Source of the DNA: an uncultured Lachnospiraceae bacterium
Lineage (GTDB): Bacteria; Bacillota; Clostridia; Lachnospirales; Lachnospiraceae
NCBI GenBank assembly: GCA_910589075.1
Contig: CAJUSK010000027.1
Coordinates: forward strand, 1 to 61,428
Direction of reading: 5' to 3'
Length of the DNA stretch: 61,428 bases
Below, piece after piece: positions 6,373 to 15,076 of the stretch. Within the stretch, counting starts at the first letter, position 1. Each line of letters begins with the position of its first letter. The notes under the pieces were generated by a model. It was not told where the DNA came from. It did not search any database and saw nothing but the letters and a program-made list of their open reading frames with translations. A program made the position numbers and the translations under genes.

Positions 6373-7485
6373 ATGGACGAAAACACAAGGGCAAAGTTTG
6401 ACGAGAAGATGAAAGAACTCTTGAACATTGCCAAAAAGAAAAAGAATGTTCTGGAATATCAGGAAATCAACGACTTCTTTTCGGATCTGACGCTGGAAGA
6501 GGAACAGTTTGACCAGATTATAGAAATGTTGGAACAGAACCATGTGGATGTACTGCGCATTACCGAAGACGATGATGTGGACGAAGAGGAGATTATTCTG
6601 ACGGAAGAGGATGAGGTCAATGTGGAAAACATTGATCTGTCCGTGCCGGACGGTGTCAGCATTGAAGACCCGGTCAGAATGTATCTCAAGGAAATCGGCA
6701 AGGTGCCGCTGCTGAATGCAGAAGAGGAGATTGACCTGGCAAAGCGTATGGAACTGGGCGATGCGGAAGCGAAAAAGCGTCTTGCGGAAGCCAATCTGCG
6801 TCTTGTGGTGAGCATTGCAAAACGGTATGTGGGTCGGGGGATGCTGTTTCTGGATCTGATTCAGGAAGGGAATATGGGCCTGATTAAGGCGGTGGAAAAA
6901 TTTGATTACCGTAAGGGATATAAATTTTCCACCTATGCTACCTGGTGGATCCGCCAGGCCATTACCAGGGCTATTGCAGATCAGGCAAGAACCATTCGGA
7001 TTCCCGTGCATATGGTAGAAACGATCAACAAACTGATCCGTGTGAGCAGACAGCTCCTGCAGGAACTGGGGAGAGAACCTACACCGGAAGAAATTGCGGA
7101 AGAGATGAATATGCCGGAAGAGCGGGTACGGGAAATTTTGAAGATTTCCCAGGAGCCTGTTTCCCTGGAAACACCCATTGGCGAGGAGGAAGACAGTCAT
7201 CTGGGCGATTTTATACAGGACGACAATGTGCCTGTACCGTCTGATGCGGCAGCTTTTACACTGTTGAAGGAACAGCTTGTGGAAGTGCTGGGCACGCTGA
7301 CAGAGCGGGAGCAGAAGGTGCTCAGGCTCCGTTTCGGGCTGGACGATGGCCGCGCCCGCACATTGGAGGAAGTAGGAAAGGAATTTAATGTAACCCGTGA
7401 ACGGATTCGCCAGATTGAGGCGAAGGCGCTGAGAAAGTTACGGCATCCCAGCAGAAGCCGTAAGCTGAAAGACTATCTGGATTAG
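6373..7485 (+). CDS. rpoD: RNA polymerase primary sigma factor
   Basis: This is the housekeeping sigma-70/SigA (370 residues). An acidic N-terminal region 1.1 is followed by region 1.2 (DPVRMYLKEIGKVPLL), region 2 with KFSTYATWWIRQAITRAI (-10 recognition and melting), region 3, and region 4 with the DNA-binding helix VTRERIRQIEAKALRKLR near the end. It sits in the dgt-dnaG-rpoD series and continues into trmK after 8 nt. Its start at 6373 lies 12 nt after a weak GGAAGG, so initiation may depend on coupling with dnaG. Most -35/-10 pairs noted in this window fit its consensus. Confidence 0.97.
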   Translation: MDENTRAKFDEKMKELLNIAKKKKNVLEYQEINDFFSDLTLEEEQFDQIIEMLEQNHVDVLRITEDDDVDEEEIILTEEDEVNVENIDLSVPDGVSIEDPVRMYLKEIGKVPLLNAEEEIDLAKRMELGDAEAKKRLAEANLRLVVSIAKRYVGRGMLFLDLIQEGNMGLIKAVEKFDYRKGYKFSTYATWWIRQAITRAIADQARTIRIPVHMVETINKLIRVSRQLLQELGREPTPEEIAEEMNMPEERVREILKISQEPVSLETPIGEEEDSHLGDFIQDDNVPVPSDAAAFTLLKEQLVEVLGTLTEREQKVLRLRFGLDDGRARTLEEVGKEFNVTRERIRQIEAKALRKLRHPSRSRKLKDYLD

Positions 7486-7493
7486 AGGGAAGC

Positions 7494-8222
7494 GTGGAAC
7501 TGTCAAACAGACTGAAAGCGGTGGCCGGCCTGGTTTCTGCCGGAAATACCGTATGTGATGTGGGCTGTGACCATGGATATGTGCCGATTTATCTGATTCA
7601 AAACGGGATATGCGGCAGGGTCATTGCTATGGATGTAAATGCCGGGCCTCTTGCGCGGGCCAGGGAGCATATAGAAAGCGCCGCTCTGGGGGAATACATA
7701 GAGATAAGACAGTCGGACGGTGTGGCGGCGCTTGGATACGAAGAGGCAAAGAGCCTGATCCTGGCAGGTATGGGGGGCAGGCTGACGATGCGTATATTGA
7801 CGGAAGGGATGGAAAAGGTGCAGGCGCTGGAAGAACTGATTTTGCAGCCACAGTCGGATGTGGAAGCGGTCAGAGTGTTTCTGCGGGACATTGGGTTTGA
7901 GATTGTACAGGAAGATATGGTGTATGAGGACGGGAAGTATTATCCGATGATGAGGGCCTGTCCTGTTTCCGGAGAGCGGCATGGTGTGGGGACAGAAATG
8001 GTACGGCAGCAGGCCGTGGACAGATACGGGCCATATCTGCTGGCCCACAGACATCCTGTGCTGTACGCATATCTGCGATGGGAACAGGAGAGGGAAGAGG
8101 CCATCCGGGAAGGGATACTGGCACATGCAGGGCAGATGAGGTCTGCAAACTGCAGTCGGCTGGCAGAGCTGGATGCATCGGAGCGCATCAGGAAGTATGC
8201 CCTGACTTGTTTTGCAAATTAA
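7494..8222 (+). CDS. trmK: tRNA (adenine(22)-N1)-methyltransferase
   Basis: TrmK puts N1-methyl on adenine 22 of tRNA using S-adenosylmethionine. It is a 242-residue class I methyltransferase with the SAM loop DVGCDHGYVPIYL (residues about 22-34), an acidic residue in AMDVNAG, and the GMGG motif characteristic of the COG2384 family. It starts at GTG 7494 after GAGGGA, 8 nt past rpoD, and its stop overlaps the first in-frame ATG of the next gene. The rpoD-trmK-nif3 order is common in Firmicutes. Confidence 0.88.
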   Translation: MELSNRLKAVAGLVSAGNTVCDVGCDHGYVPIYLIQNGICGRVIAMDVNAGPLARAREHIESAALGEYIEIRQSDGVAALGYEEAKSLILAGMGGRLTMRILTEGMEKVQALEELILQPQSDVEAVRVFLRDIGFEIVQEDMVYEDGKYYPMMRACPVSGERHGVGTEMVRQQAVDRYGPYLLAHRHPVLYAYLRWEQEREEAIREGILAHAGQMRSANCSRLAELDASERIRKYALTCFAN

Positions 8223-8237
8223 ATGGAGAGAGTACAT

Positions 8238-9020
8238 ATGCAGTGCAGAGAGTTGACAAAGTGGCTGGAGGCAAAATGGCCCTGTGCCCGTGCAGAGAGC
8301 TGGGACAATGTGGGATTGCTGGCAGGAAGGCAGGATAAGGAGATTGGCGTGGTTATGGTTGCGCTGGACGCCGTGGATGCAGTTGTGGATGAGGCGCTTC
8401 GCCGGGGGGCGGATATGTTGCTGACCCACCACCCGCTGATTTTTTCTGCCAGAAAACAGATCAATGACAGTGACTTTATCGGCCGGCGGCTGTTAAAACT
8501 TCTGGGCAGCGATGTATGTTATTATGCCATGCATACCAACTTTGATGTATGCAGTATGGCGGATGTGGCGGCAGATCGTATCGGCCTTATGCAGCGGCAG
8601 GTGCTGGATGTGACCTATGAGGATGGTGATATCCGGGAAGGGATCGGCCGGTTTGGGAAACTGCCCCGGGAAGCGTCGCTGGAGATCTGGGGCAAACAGG
8701 TGAAGGAAGCGTTTGGACTGGAATCCGTAAAGATATTCGGAGCGCGGGAGCAGAAGGTGTCCCTTGCCGCAATCTGTCCCGGTTCAGGAAAAAGTGTCAT
8801 CGGCAAGGCAGTGGAACTGGGGGCGGATGTGTTGATTACGGGGGATATTGACCATCATGCCGGCATAGATGCCATGGCTATGGGACTGTGCATCATAGAC
8901 GCGGGACACTACGGGCTGGAGCAGATTTTTCCGATTTATATGGAAGAGCGTCTGAAGCAGGCCTGGAGCGGTCTGACCGTTCTGCGGGCAGAAGAAAAAA
9001 ATCCGTTCTGTATAATATAA
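8238..9020 (+). CDS. Nif3-like dinuclear metal center protein (YqfO family)
   Basis: The Nif3/YqfO family forms hexamers with a two-metal site and has been annotated as GTP cyclohydrolase 1 type 2; the true reaction is unsettled. Metal ligands can be seen in LLTHHPLIF, AMHTNFD and the C-terminal DAGHYGLE. I place the start at ATG 8238, 7 nt after GGAGAG. An in-frame ATG at 8223, right behind the trmK stop, would add five residues. At about 260 residues it lacks the extra middle domain of longer Bacillus versions. It appears cotranscribed with trmK and the next kinase. Confidence 0.82.
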   Translation: MQCRELTKWLEAKWPCARAESWDNVGLLAGRQDKEIGVVMVALDAVDAVVDEALRRGADMLLTHHPLIFSARKQINDSDFIGRRLLKLLGSDVCYYAMHTNFDVCSMADVAADRIGLMQRQVLDVTYEDGDIREGIGRFGKLPREASLEIWGKQVKEAFGLESVKIFGAREQKVSLAAICPGSGKSVIGKAVELGADVLITGDIDHHAGIDAMAMGLCIIDAGHYGLEQIFPIYMEERLKQAWSGLTVLRAEEKNPFCII

Positions 9021-9034
9021 AGGGGAGGTCTGGC

Positions 9035-10690
9035 ATGGTTACGGTTACGATTCACGGCGAAGAGAAACAATACGAGGCGGGGACAGTTTACGAAGAGATT
9101 GCAAAGGCGTATCAGGCGCAGTATGACGATAGCATTGCGCTGGTGATTGTGAATGGAAAAATCACGGAATTGATGAAGCCTTTGGAGAAAGACTGTACGC
9201 TGGAATTTATTACACTGAAAAATTCTGCAGGGCATAAGGCATATGTCCGAACGGCCGTTATGCTTTTGATTAAGGCGCTGTATGATGTGGAACCACGGGA
9301 GAATATCGAGCGGATTAAGGTGGAATTTGCCATCGGACAGGGATATTATTGCAGCCTGCGGGGGAAAGTCCGGGTGGATGAAACGCTGATCGAGCGGCTG
9401 AATGTACGGATGCAGCAACTTGTCATGGCAGAGCTGCCGGTTGTTAAAAAGACATATCCCATAGAAGAAGCGCTGGAACTGTTTGACCGGTACGGAATGG
9501 AAGATAAAAAGAAGCTGTTCCGTTACAGAAGAAGTTCCACGGTAAATGTGTATCGAATGGGGGATTATTATGATTATTATTACGGTTACATGTTGCCGTC
9601 GGCAGGATATGTGAAGTATTTTCAGGTAATCTCCTATGAAGGCGGTCTGATGCTGCTTCTGCCTGACAGAAAGGCGCCCAAAACCCTGGATTATTTTGTG
9701 CCGCGTGATAAGCTGTTTCACACGTTGCAGCAATCCACGGTATGGGGAGAAATGATGGATATTGATACGGTGGGCGATTTGAATGATCAGATCTGCAGCG
9801 GCGGCATCTCCGAACTGATCCTGGTGCAGGAGGCGCTGCAGGAAAGAAGGATCGGAGAGATTGCGCAGGATATTGTCAGCAGAGGCGGTGTAAAATTTGT
9901 CATGATTGCCGGCCCCTCTTCTTCCGGCAAGACCACTTTTTCCCACAGGTTGTGTGTGCAGCTCCGTTCCTGTGGCATGAAACCCCATCCCATTGCAGTG
10001 GATGATTATTTCATAGACAGGGAACTGACACCCAAGGATGAAAAGGGAAATTATAATTTTGAATGTCTGGAAGCCATTGATGTGGCGAAATTTAATGAGG
10101 ACATGAATGCGTTGCTGGACGGGAAAACAGTAGAGCTTCCCACCTTTAATTTTAAGACCGGCAAGCGTGAATACAAAGGAAATATCAAGAAGCTGGGAAA
10201 GGGTGATATTCTGGTTATTGAGGGGATTCACAGCCTGAATGACAAAATGTCCTTTTCACTTCCGGGAAAGAGCAAATATAAAATTTATATCAGTGCCCTG
10301 ACCAGCCTGAACATTGACGAACACAACCGGATTCCCACTACGGACGGCAGGCTGCTGCGCCGTATGGTACGGGATGCCAGGACGAGAGGTACTTCCGCAA
10401 AGCGTACGCTGGCCATGTGGCAGTCTGTGCGCCGGGGGGAGGAAGAGAATATTTTCCCTTTTCAGGAGAGTGCGGACGCTACCTTCAACTCTGTGCTGAT
10501 TTATGAACTCGCCGTTCTGAAGCAGTTTGCGGAGCCGCTTCTTTTCAGCATTATGCCGGGGGAACCGGAATATTATGAGGCCAAAAGGCTTTTGAAATTC
10601 CTGGAATATTTTCTGGGTGTGAGCAGTGAGGATTTGCCTAAAAATTCCATTGTCAGAGAATTTGTGGGCGGCAGCGTATTCAATGTGTAG
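9035..10690 (+). CDS. Nucleoside (uridine-like) kinase with TGS/ThrRS-like N-terminus
   Basis: The start ATG 9035 follows GGGGAGG; a longer frame from 8888 overlaps the preceding gene and lacks a site. In 551 residues it joins a TGS domain (about 1-62), a threonyl-tRNA-synthetase-like second domain (about 63-190), and a P-loop kinase of the uridine kinase family with GPSSSGKTT near residue 293, followed by VDDYFIDRE and VIEGIHSLND. This fused form is common in Clostridia and is annotated as nucleoside kinase. Phosphorylation of uridine or cytidine in pyrimidine salvage is inferred from the kinase half; what the TGS half senses is unknown. Confidence 0.8.
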   Translation: MVTVTIHGEEKQYEAGTVYEEIAKAYQAQYDDSIALVIVNGKITELMKPLEKDCTLEFITLKNSAGHKAYVRTAVMLLIKALYDVEPRENIERIKVEFAIGQGYYCSLRGKVRVDETLIERLNVRMQQLVMAELPVVKKTYPIEEALELFDRYGMEDKKKLFRYRRSSTVNVYRMGDYYDYYYGYMLPSAGYVKYFQVISYEGGLMLLLPDRKAPKTLDYFVPRDKLFHTLQQSTVWGEMMDIDTVGDLNDQICSGGISELILVQEALQERRIGEIAQDIVSRGGVKFVMIAGPSSSGKTTFSHRLCVQLRSCGMKPHPIAVDDYFIDRELTPKDEKGNYNFECLEAIDVAKFNEDMNALLDGKTVELPTFNFKTGKREYKGNIKKLGKGDILVIEGIHSLNDKMSFSLPGKSKYKIYISALTSLNIDEHNRIPTTDGRLLRRMVRDARTRGTSAKRTLAMWQSVRRGEEENIFPFQESADATFNSVLIYELAVLKQFAEPLLFSIMPGEPEYYEAKRLLKFLEYFLGVSSEDLPKNSIVREFVGGSVFNV

Positions 10691-10764
10691 ACACAGGATA
10701 CAGGAAACGGAAAAGCGGCCAGGGCCAGACACAGAATAACAGAATTTCAATTACATGTAAAAAT

Positions 10765-11107
10765 AAGTAGGACAAATGATCGCGGCTGCAATCGCCGAAA
10801 GGCAGCAGGTGAGGAAAGTCCGGGCTTCACAGGGCAGGATGCCGGATAACGTCCGGTGGAGGCGACTCCAAGGATAGTGCAACAGAAATATACCGCCAGG
10901 GAATCTGGTAAGGTTGGAAGGGCAGTGTAAGAGACTACCGCCCTGCCGGTAACGGCAGGGGCATATGTAAACCCCATCCGAAGCAAGACCGAAACGAAAG
11001 CGACAGGCCGGCCCGGCCTGCTTTCAGGTGGGTCGCTGGAGGCTGTTGGCGACAACAGTCCTGGATAGATGATCATTCACGACATAACCCGGCTTATCGT
11101 CCTGCTT
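10765..11107 (+). ncRNA. rnpB: RNase P RNA
   Basis: This is the catalytic RNA that matures tRNA 5' ends. The conserved blocks are all present in order: GAGGAAAGTCCGGGC near the 5' end, a GGATAACGTCC hairpin, CAACAGAAA, TAAGAGACTACC, GGTAAACCCCA-type text, and the closing ACATAACCCGGCTTATCGTCC. P1 forms between AAGTAGGAC (10765-10773) and GTCCTGCTT (11099-11107). ATTTTT after the 3' end fits termination. The architecture looks like the ancestral A type rather than Bacillus B type. Whether it processes the tRNA-like RNAs at the window start is an open question. Confidence 0.95.
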
Positions 11108-11264
11108 ATTTTTGCGGGTGGCGGACCGGATGGGCATGCCTGCATGCTCATTTGGCCATTGCCGTGGGTACTTGAAATTTTCAGGCAGCGAGTCAAAGTC
11201 AGAAGGATCTGATTTTGGCTTTTTGCGTGTAGATCAGATGATGGTCACAGGGAGGAAAAAAGAC

Positions 11265-12533
11265 ATGCATACAGAGCAGTCGGAAACGTTATATAAAAAA
11301 GCATGTACGCTTATGCCAGGCGGCGTGAACAGCCCGGTGCGGGCATTTCGCAGTGTGGGCCGCACGCCGCTGTTCATCAGAAGCGCAAAAGGGGACAGGC
11401 TCCTGGACGAGGATGGCAATGAATGGATTGACTATGTCTGTTCCTGGGGACCGGGGATTCTGGGGCATGCCCATCCTGTTGTGGTGGAGAAGGTGCGGCA
11501 GGCAGCGCTGGATGGCCTGACGTTTGGCGCGCCCACGAAGAAGGAGACAGAGCTGGCGGAACTGATACGGCACTGTATGCCGTCCATGGAAAAACTCAGG
11601 CTGGTCAATTCCGGTACGGAAGCCGTTATGAGTGCTGTGCGGGCGGCCAGGGGTTATACAGGCAGGGATAAAATTGTAAAATTCAGGGGCTGTTACCACG
11701 GGCATTCTGACGGGCTGCTGGTCAAGGCCGGAAGCGGGGCGCTGACCGGAGGCGTACCGGACAGTGGGGGTGTTCCTGCCTCTTATACAGAGCATACACT
11801 GGTGGCTTCTTATAACGACAGACAGTCCGTGGAAGATATTTTCCGTGCATATGGGGAAGAGATTGCCTGTCTGCTGGTGGAGCCGGTGGCTGCCAATATG
11901 GGTGTGGTATTGCCGGAAGAAGGGTTTCTTGCATTCTTGCGGGAGATTACGGCGCGGTACGGCACGGTGCTTTTGTTTGATGAAGTGATTACCGGTTTCC
12001 GGCTGGGGCTGGGAGGGGCACAGGCGTATTATGGGATTCGGCCTGACCTGACCACGCTGGGAAAGATTGCAGGCGGCGGGATGCCTCTGGCGGTTTATGG
12101 AGGCAGACAGGAGATTATGGACTGTGTGGCGCCTCTGGGGGAGGTCTATCAGGCCGGTACACTGTCGGGCAATCCCATTGCCACAACGGCGGGAATTGCC
12201 ACGTTGTCTCTGTTGATGGAGCATACGGAAATCTATGAGGAGATCGAAGCGAAGGCGGCGCTGCTGGCGGCGGCCTGTCAGAATCGCAGAGGAATGTGGG
12301 TGAACCGGGTCGGCTCTCTGCTGAGTGTATTTTTCACAGATGAACCGGTGCGGGACTATGACAGTGCTGCTTCTTCCAATACGGACATCTATGCTTCTTA
12401 TTTTAACCATATGCTGGAAAATGGTATCTATGTGGCACCGTCTCAGTTTGAGTCCATGTTTGTGTCAGCGGCTCACAGTGAGGAAGATGTGGAACGGACG
12501 GCAGACTGCATACGGGACTTTGCCATGGCATAA
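11265..12533 (+). CDS. hemL: Glutamate-1-semialdehyde 2,1-aminomutase
   Basis: This PLP enzyme makes 5-aminolevulinate from glutamate-1-semialdehyde for tetrapyrroles. It is a full-length 422-residue class III aminotransferase: MPGGVNSPVRAF at the start, GCYHGHSD, DEVITGFR, and the PLP lysine in LGKIAGGGMPLAVYGG near residue 267. The ATG 11265 follows GGAGG by 9 nt; an upstream in-frame start at 11112 would overlap the rnpB trailer. No other heme or corrin gene is in the window, so hemL stands alone beside rnpB; its partners hemA and hemB must lie elsewhere. Confidence 0.93.
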   Translation: MHTEQSETLYKKACTLMPGGVNSPVRAFRSVGRTPLFIRSAKGDRLLDEDGNEWIDYVCSWGPGILGHAHPVVVEKVRQAALDGLTFGAPTKKETELAELIRHCMPSMEKLRLVNSGTEAVMSAVRAARGYTGRDKIVKFRGCYHGHSDGLLVKAGSGALTGGVPDSGGVPASYTEHTLVASYNDRQSVEDIFRAYGEEIACLLVEPVAANMGVVLPEEGFLAFLREITARYGTVLLFDEVITGFRLGLGGAQAYYGIRPDLTTLGKIAGGGMPLAVYGGRQEIMDCVAPLGEVYQAGTLSGNPIATTAGIATLSLLMEHTEIYEEIEAKAALLAAACQNRRGMWVNRVGSLLSVFFTDEPVRDYDSAASSNTDIYASYFNHMLENGIYVAPSQFESMFVSAAHSEEDVERTADCIRDFAMA

Positions 12534-12584
12534 ATACAGCGGGCTGACAGGGAATGATCCGGGAAAAGGGAGGTGATGATAAAA

Positions 12585-13211
12585 ATGAAAGAAGGAGAAT
12601 TGAAAAAGCGCATTGTCATGACGGTGGCAGGCGTACTTCTGAGCGGGTTTGCGGTGGGAATGTTCAACGCTTCGGCATTTGGCATGGACCCGTTTCAGGT
12701 ATTTGCCCATGGTGTCTGGGGACATACATCCATAACCTTTGGCACATTTTATATGCTGCTGAATCTGTTGATGCTGGTGGGTGTGTTTTTTGTAGACAGA
12801 AGTAAGATTGGTCTGGGTACATTTATCAATATTTTTCTGCTCGGCTATATGGTGGATTTTTCTACCTGGATATGGAACAGGGGGACTTTTACGGATTCCA
12901 TTCTGTCCAGAGGGATTATGCTGGCCGTGGGTGTATTGCTTTTGTGTATGGCGTCTTCGCTGTATTTTGTAGGGGATCTGGGTGTATCCACCTATGATGC
13001 TGTGGCCCTTTGCATTTCCCAGCGGAAACAGTGGAAATTTTTTCTGGTCAGGGTGACCTGCGATCTGGTGGTTGCTGTCACAGGATTTGCGCTGGGGGCG
13101 GTACTGGGGGTTGGAACGCTGGTATCGGCCTTTGGTATGGGACCAGCCATTACTTTTTTTAATGTACATATGTCGGAACCACTGCGGTATGGGAAGAACT
13201 TAAAAAAATAA
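12585..13211 (+). CDS. YczE/YyaS family membrane protein
   Basis: This is a 208-residue integral membrane protein of the YitT/YczE (COG2364) group with about five hydrophobic segments (for example residues 9-30, 45-65, 75-95, 105-128, 155-180) and the conserved FGMDPFQVF and GVSTYDAV loops. An extended Shine-Dalgarno GGAGGTGAT ends 7 nt before ATG 12585. GTG 12573 and ATG 12576 lie inside or against that site. Its transport or sensing function is unknown. It follows hemL by about 50 nt and may be cotranscribed. Confidence 0.72.
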   Translation: MKEGELKKRIVMTVAGVLLSGFAVGMFNASAFGMDPFQVFAHGVWGHTSITFGTFYMLLNLLMLVGVFFVDRSKIGLGTFINIFLLGYMVDFSTWIWNRGTFTDSILSRGIMLAVGVLLLCMASSLYFVGDLGVSTYDAVALCISQRKQWKFFLVRVTCDLVVAVTGFALGAVLGVGTLVSAFGMGPAITFFNVHMSEPLRYGKNLKK

Positions 13212-13382
13212 TTTTCTGCTTTACAAAGGGTGGGGGATATGGTATTTTTAATGCATCTTATAAATGATGAAACGGATGCGGATACCCACCCTGCATTGTC
13301 TGTGCATACACATCTGCCTGTCAGATCTGATGGATTCTGTTATATTCTTTTTCTCGGAATTTTCATGGATTTTCCTTTTTAT

Positions 13383-13544
13383 TCATGACAAAAGAAAGTT
13401 TGCAAAGCGCGCATTCTATAGTTTATGACAAAAGAAAGTTTGCAAAGTGTGCGTTCTATAGTTCATGACAATAGAAAGTTCACAAAGTGTGCGTTCTATA
13501 GTTCATGACAATAGAAAGTTCACAAAGTGTACTTTCTATTGTTT
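13383..13544 (+). repeat. Four tandem copies of the 40-bp palindromic repeat
   Basis: Copies begin at about 13385, 13425, 13465 and 13505. Each has the form (C)AATAGAAAG-TTnnC-AAA-GnnTG-CTTTCTATTG and can fold as a hairpin. Copies 3 and 4 use CAC/GTG where copy 2 has TGC against GTG, and elsewhere in the window the pair is CGC/GCG, so the inner stem changes in concert. The rest of the gap 13212-13663 shows no gene. Confidence 0.85.
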
Positions 13545-13663
13545 ACATGGGAGTATTTTATTCAGACAGCGTGTGTCAGATTGATATGGAGACAGACAGT
13601 TTGCCGGATCGGTATGCGTTATCTGCTTGATTCAGGTTCAATACATGAAATGGAGGAAAGCGT

Positions 13664-14002
13664 ATGTCTGAAAAACCGTACACGAGAAAGCCACTACAGG
13701 AAGAATTGAGAGAGGAGCTTGAACATATGAATCTCACGATGGAAGATTTACAGGCAATTTCCAATCTTGTGGATGCCAGAATGACACCTTTGAAGGCGGG
13801 AATCAAAGCAATGAATCTGTTGCTTGAAAATGATGTGCTGCCCCGCCTGCAGAATATAGAGTCCTGTTATACATCAACTTACAGGCGTTATGCCCAGGGG
13901 ATTGAGCAGCAGGAGAGCCAGGAATCAGATTTGTACATTATGAAAAAAGTGATACGGGAACACAGCGAAAAGCTGAAACAGCTTTCCGCTAACCGTCTTT
14001 GA
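13664..14002 (+). CDS. Small predicted coiled-coil protein, unrecognised
   Basis: The ATG follows GGAGGAAAGCGT. The 112-residue product is soluble, charged and mostly helical. Residues about 12-45 and 75-108 have heptad-like spacing, including a PLQEELREELEHMNLT stretch, and no Cys clusters or signal peptide are seen. The form (short helix, hinge, coiled coil) resembles small adaptor or regulatory proteins of Lachnospiraceae, but I do not recognise the family. It stands alone after the repeat cluster and converges on the aldo/keto reductase gene. Confidence 0.65.
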   Translation: MSEKPYTRKPLQEELREELEHMNLTMEDLQAISNLVDARMTPLKAGIKAMNLLLENDVLPRLQNIESCYTSTYRRYAQGIEQQESQESDLYIMKKVIREHSEKLKQLSANRL

Positions 14003-14052
14003 TTATCTCATGTATTCAGCATCATGTCCCTGTATTTTTTGCGGGAAGCAGG

Positions 14053-15045
14053 TCATATTACAATTCTGTCAATTTCTTCCCGTTCTTTTGCAGTAAATCC
14101 ACCATGTCCCAATATATTTATATTTTCCAGTATCTGTTCCGGCCGGGAGGCACCGATCAGGACACTGGTTATCTGTGTATCGTCCAATACCCATCGCAGT
14201 GCCATCTGAGCCAGTGTCTGTCCGCGTTGCGCCGCCAGGGCGTTCAGAGCTTTGAGTTTATTCCGCATTTCTTCCGACAAAGCTTCTCTGTGCAGATACC
14301 GTCCGTCTTTTGCCATACGGCTGTCCTCCGGGATGTGGTGCAGATATTTATCGGTGAGAAGACCCTGTGCCAGCGGGCTGAAGGCGATGATGCCTTTTCC
14401 CTCCCGGCAGGCCGCCTGTTTCAGGCCGTTCTTCTCCGGAGTACGGTCAAGGATGGAGTAGCGGTTCTGGTTGATAATAAAGGGGCAGTGAAGCTCCCGC
14501 AGAATGGCGGACGCTTTTTCCATAGTCGGGCCGTCATAATTTGAAAGACCGACATACAGGGCTTTTCCGCTTTTGACAGCCTGGTCCAGGGCACCCATGG
14601 TTTCCTCCAGAGGTGTCTGTGGATCCATCCTGTGATGATAAAATATATCCACATATTCCAGGCCCATCCGCCGCAGACTTTGATCCAGACTGGCCAGCAG
14701 ATATTTACGGCTGCCCCAGTTACCATAAGGGCCTTCCCACATATCATAACCGGCTTTGGTACTGATAATCAGTTCATCCCGCCAGGGGGACAGGGATTCC
14801 CTGAGAATCTGCCCGAAATTCTGTTCGGCGCGGCCATATTCCGGGCCGTAATTGTTGGCCAGGTCAAAATGGGTAATGCCGTTGTCAAATGCGGTAAAGC
14901 AGAGCTGCTTCATTACTTCATAATCATTGTGTACTCCGAAACTGTGCCAGAAGCCCAGGGACAGGGCAGGCAGTTTCAGCCCACTGTTTCCGCAACGGGG
15001 GTATTGCATGGTTTGATACCGGGTTTCACTGGCTGTATAGGGCAT
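14053..15045 (-). CDS. Aldo/keto reductase (YghZ/Gpr-like)
   Basis: This 330-residue NADPH-dependent (alpha/beta)8 reductase resembles L-glyceraldehyde-3-phosphate reductase YghZ, which detoxifies small aldehydes. The catalytic tetrad is visible: Asp in FDLANNYG with its Tyr, Lys in IISTKAGYD, and His in IFYHHRMD. The LGFWHSFG and SNYDGPT motifs fit the AKR14 group. The C-terminal IGASRPEQILENI binds the cofactor phosphate. It lies 31 nt downstream of typA on the same strand and is probably in its transcript. The physiological substrate is inferred from the family only. Confidence 0.85.
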   Translation of the reverse strand: MPYTASETRYQTMQYPRCGNSGLKLPALSLGFWHSFGVHNDYEVMKQLCFTAFDNGITHFDLANNYGPEYGRAEQNFGQILRESLSPWRDELIISTKAGYDMWEGPYGNWGSRKYLLASLDQSLRRMGLEYVDIFYHHRMDPQTPLEETMGALDQAVKSGKALYVGLSNYDGPTMEKASAILRELHCPFIINQNRYSILDRTPEKNGLKQAACREGKGIIAFSPLAQGLLTDKYLHHIPEDSRMAKDGRYLHREALSEEMRNKLKALNALAAQRGQTLAQMALRWVLDDTQITSVLIGASRPEQILENINILGHGGFTAKEREEIDRIVI

Positions 15046-15076
15046 GGTTTTTCTCCTTTTGGCTGTATTTCATGCA

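Noticed and set aside
8936..10231. 431-codon minus-strand frame
   Set aside because: Lies wholly antisense to the nucleoside kinase gene, with no ribosome site or homology.
13383..13544. CRISPR-like look of four tandem repeats
   Set aside because: The units are head to tail without spacers, are themselves palindromic, recur singly elsewhere, and no cas gene is present.
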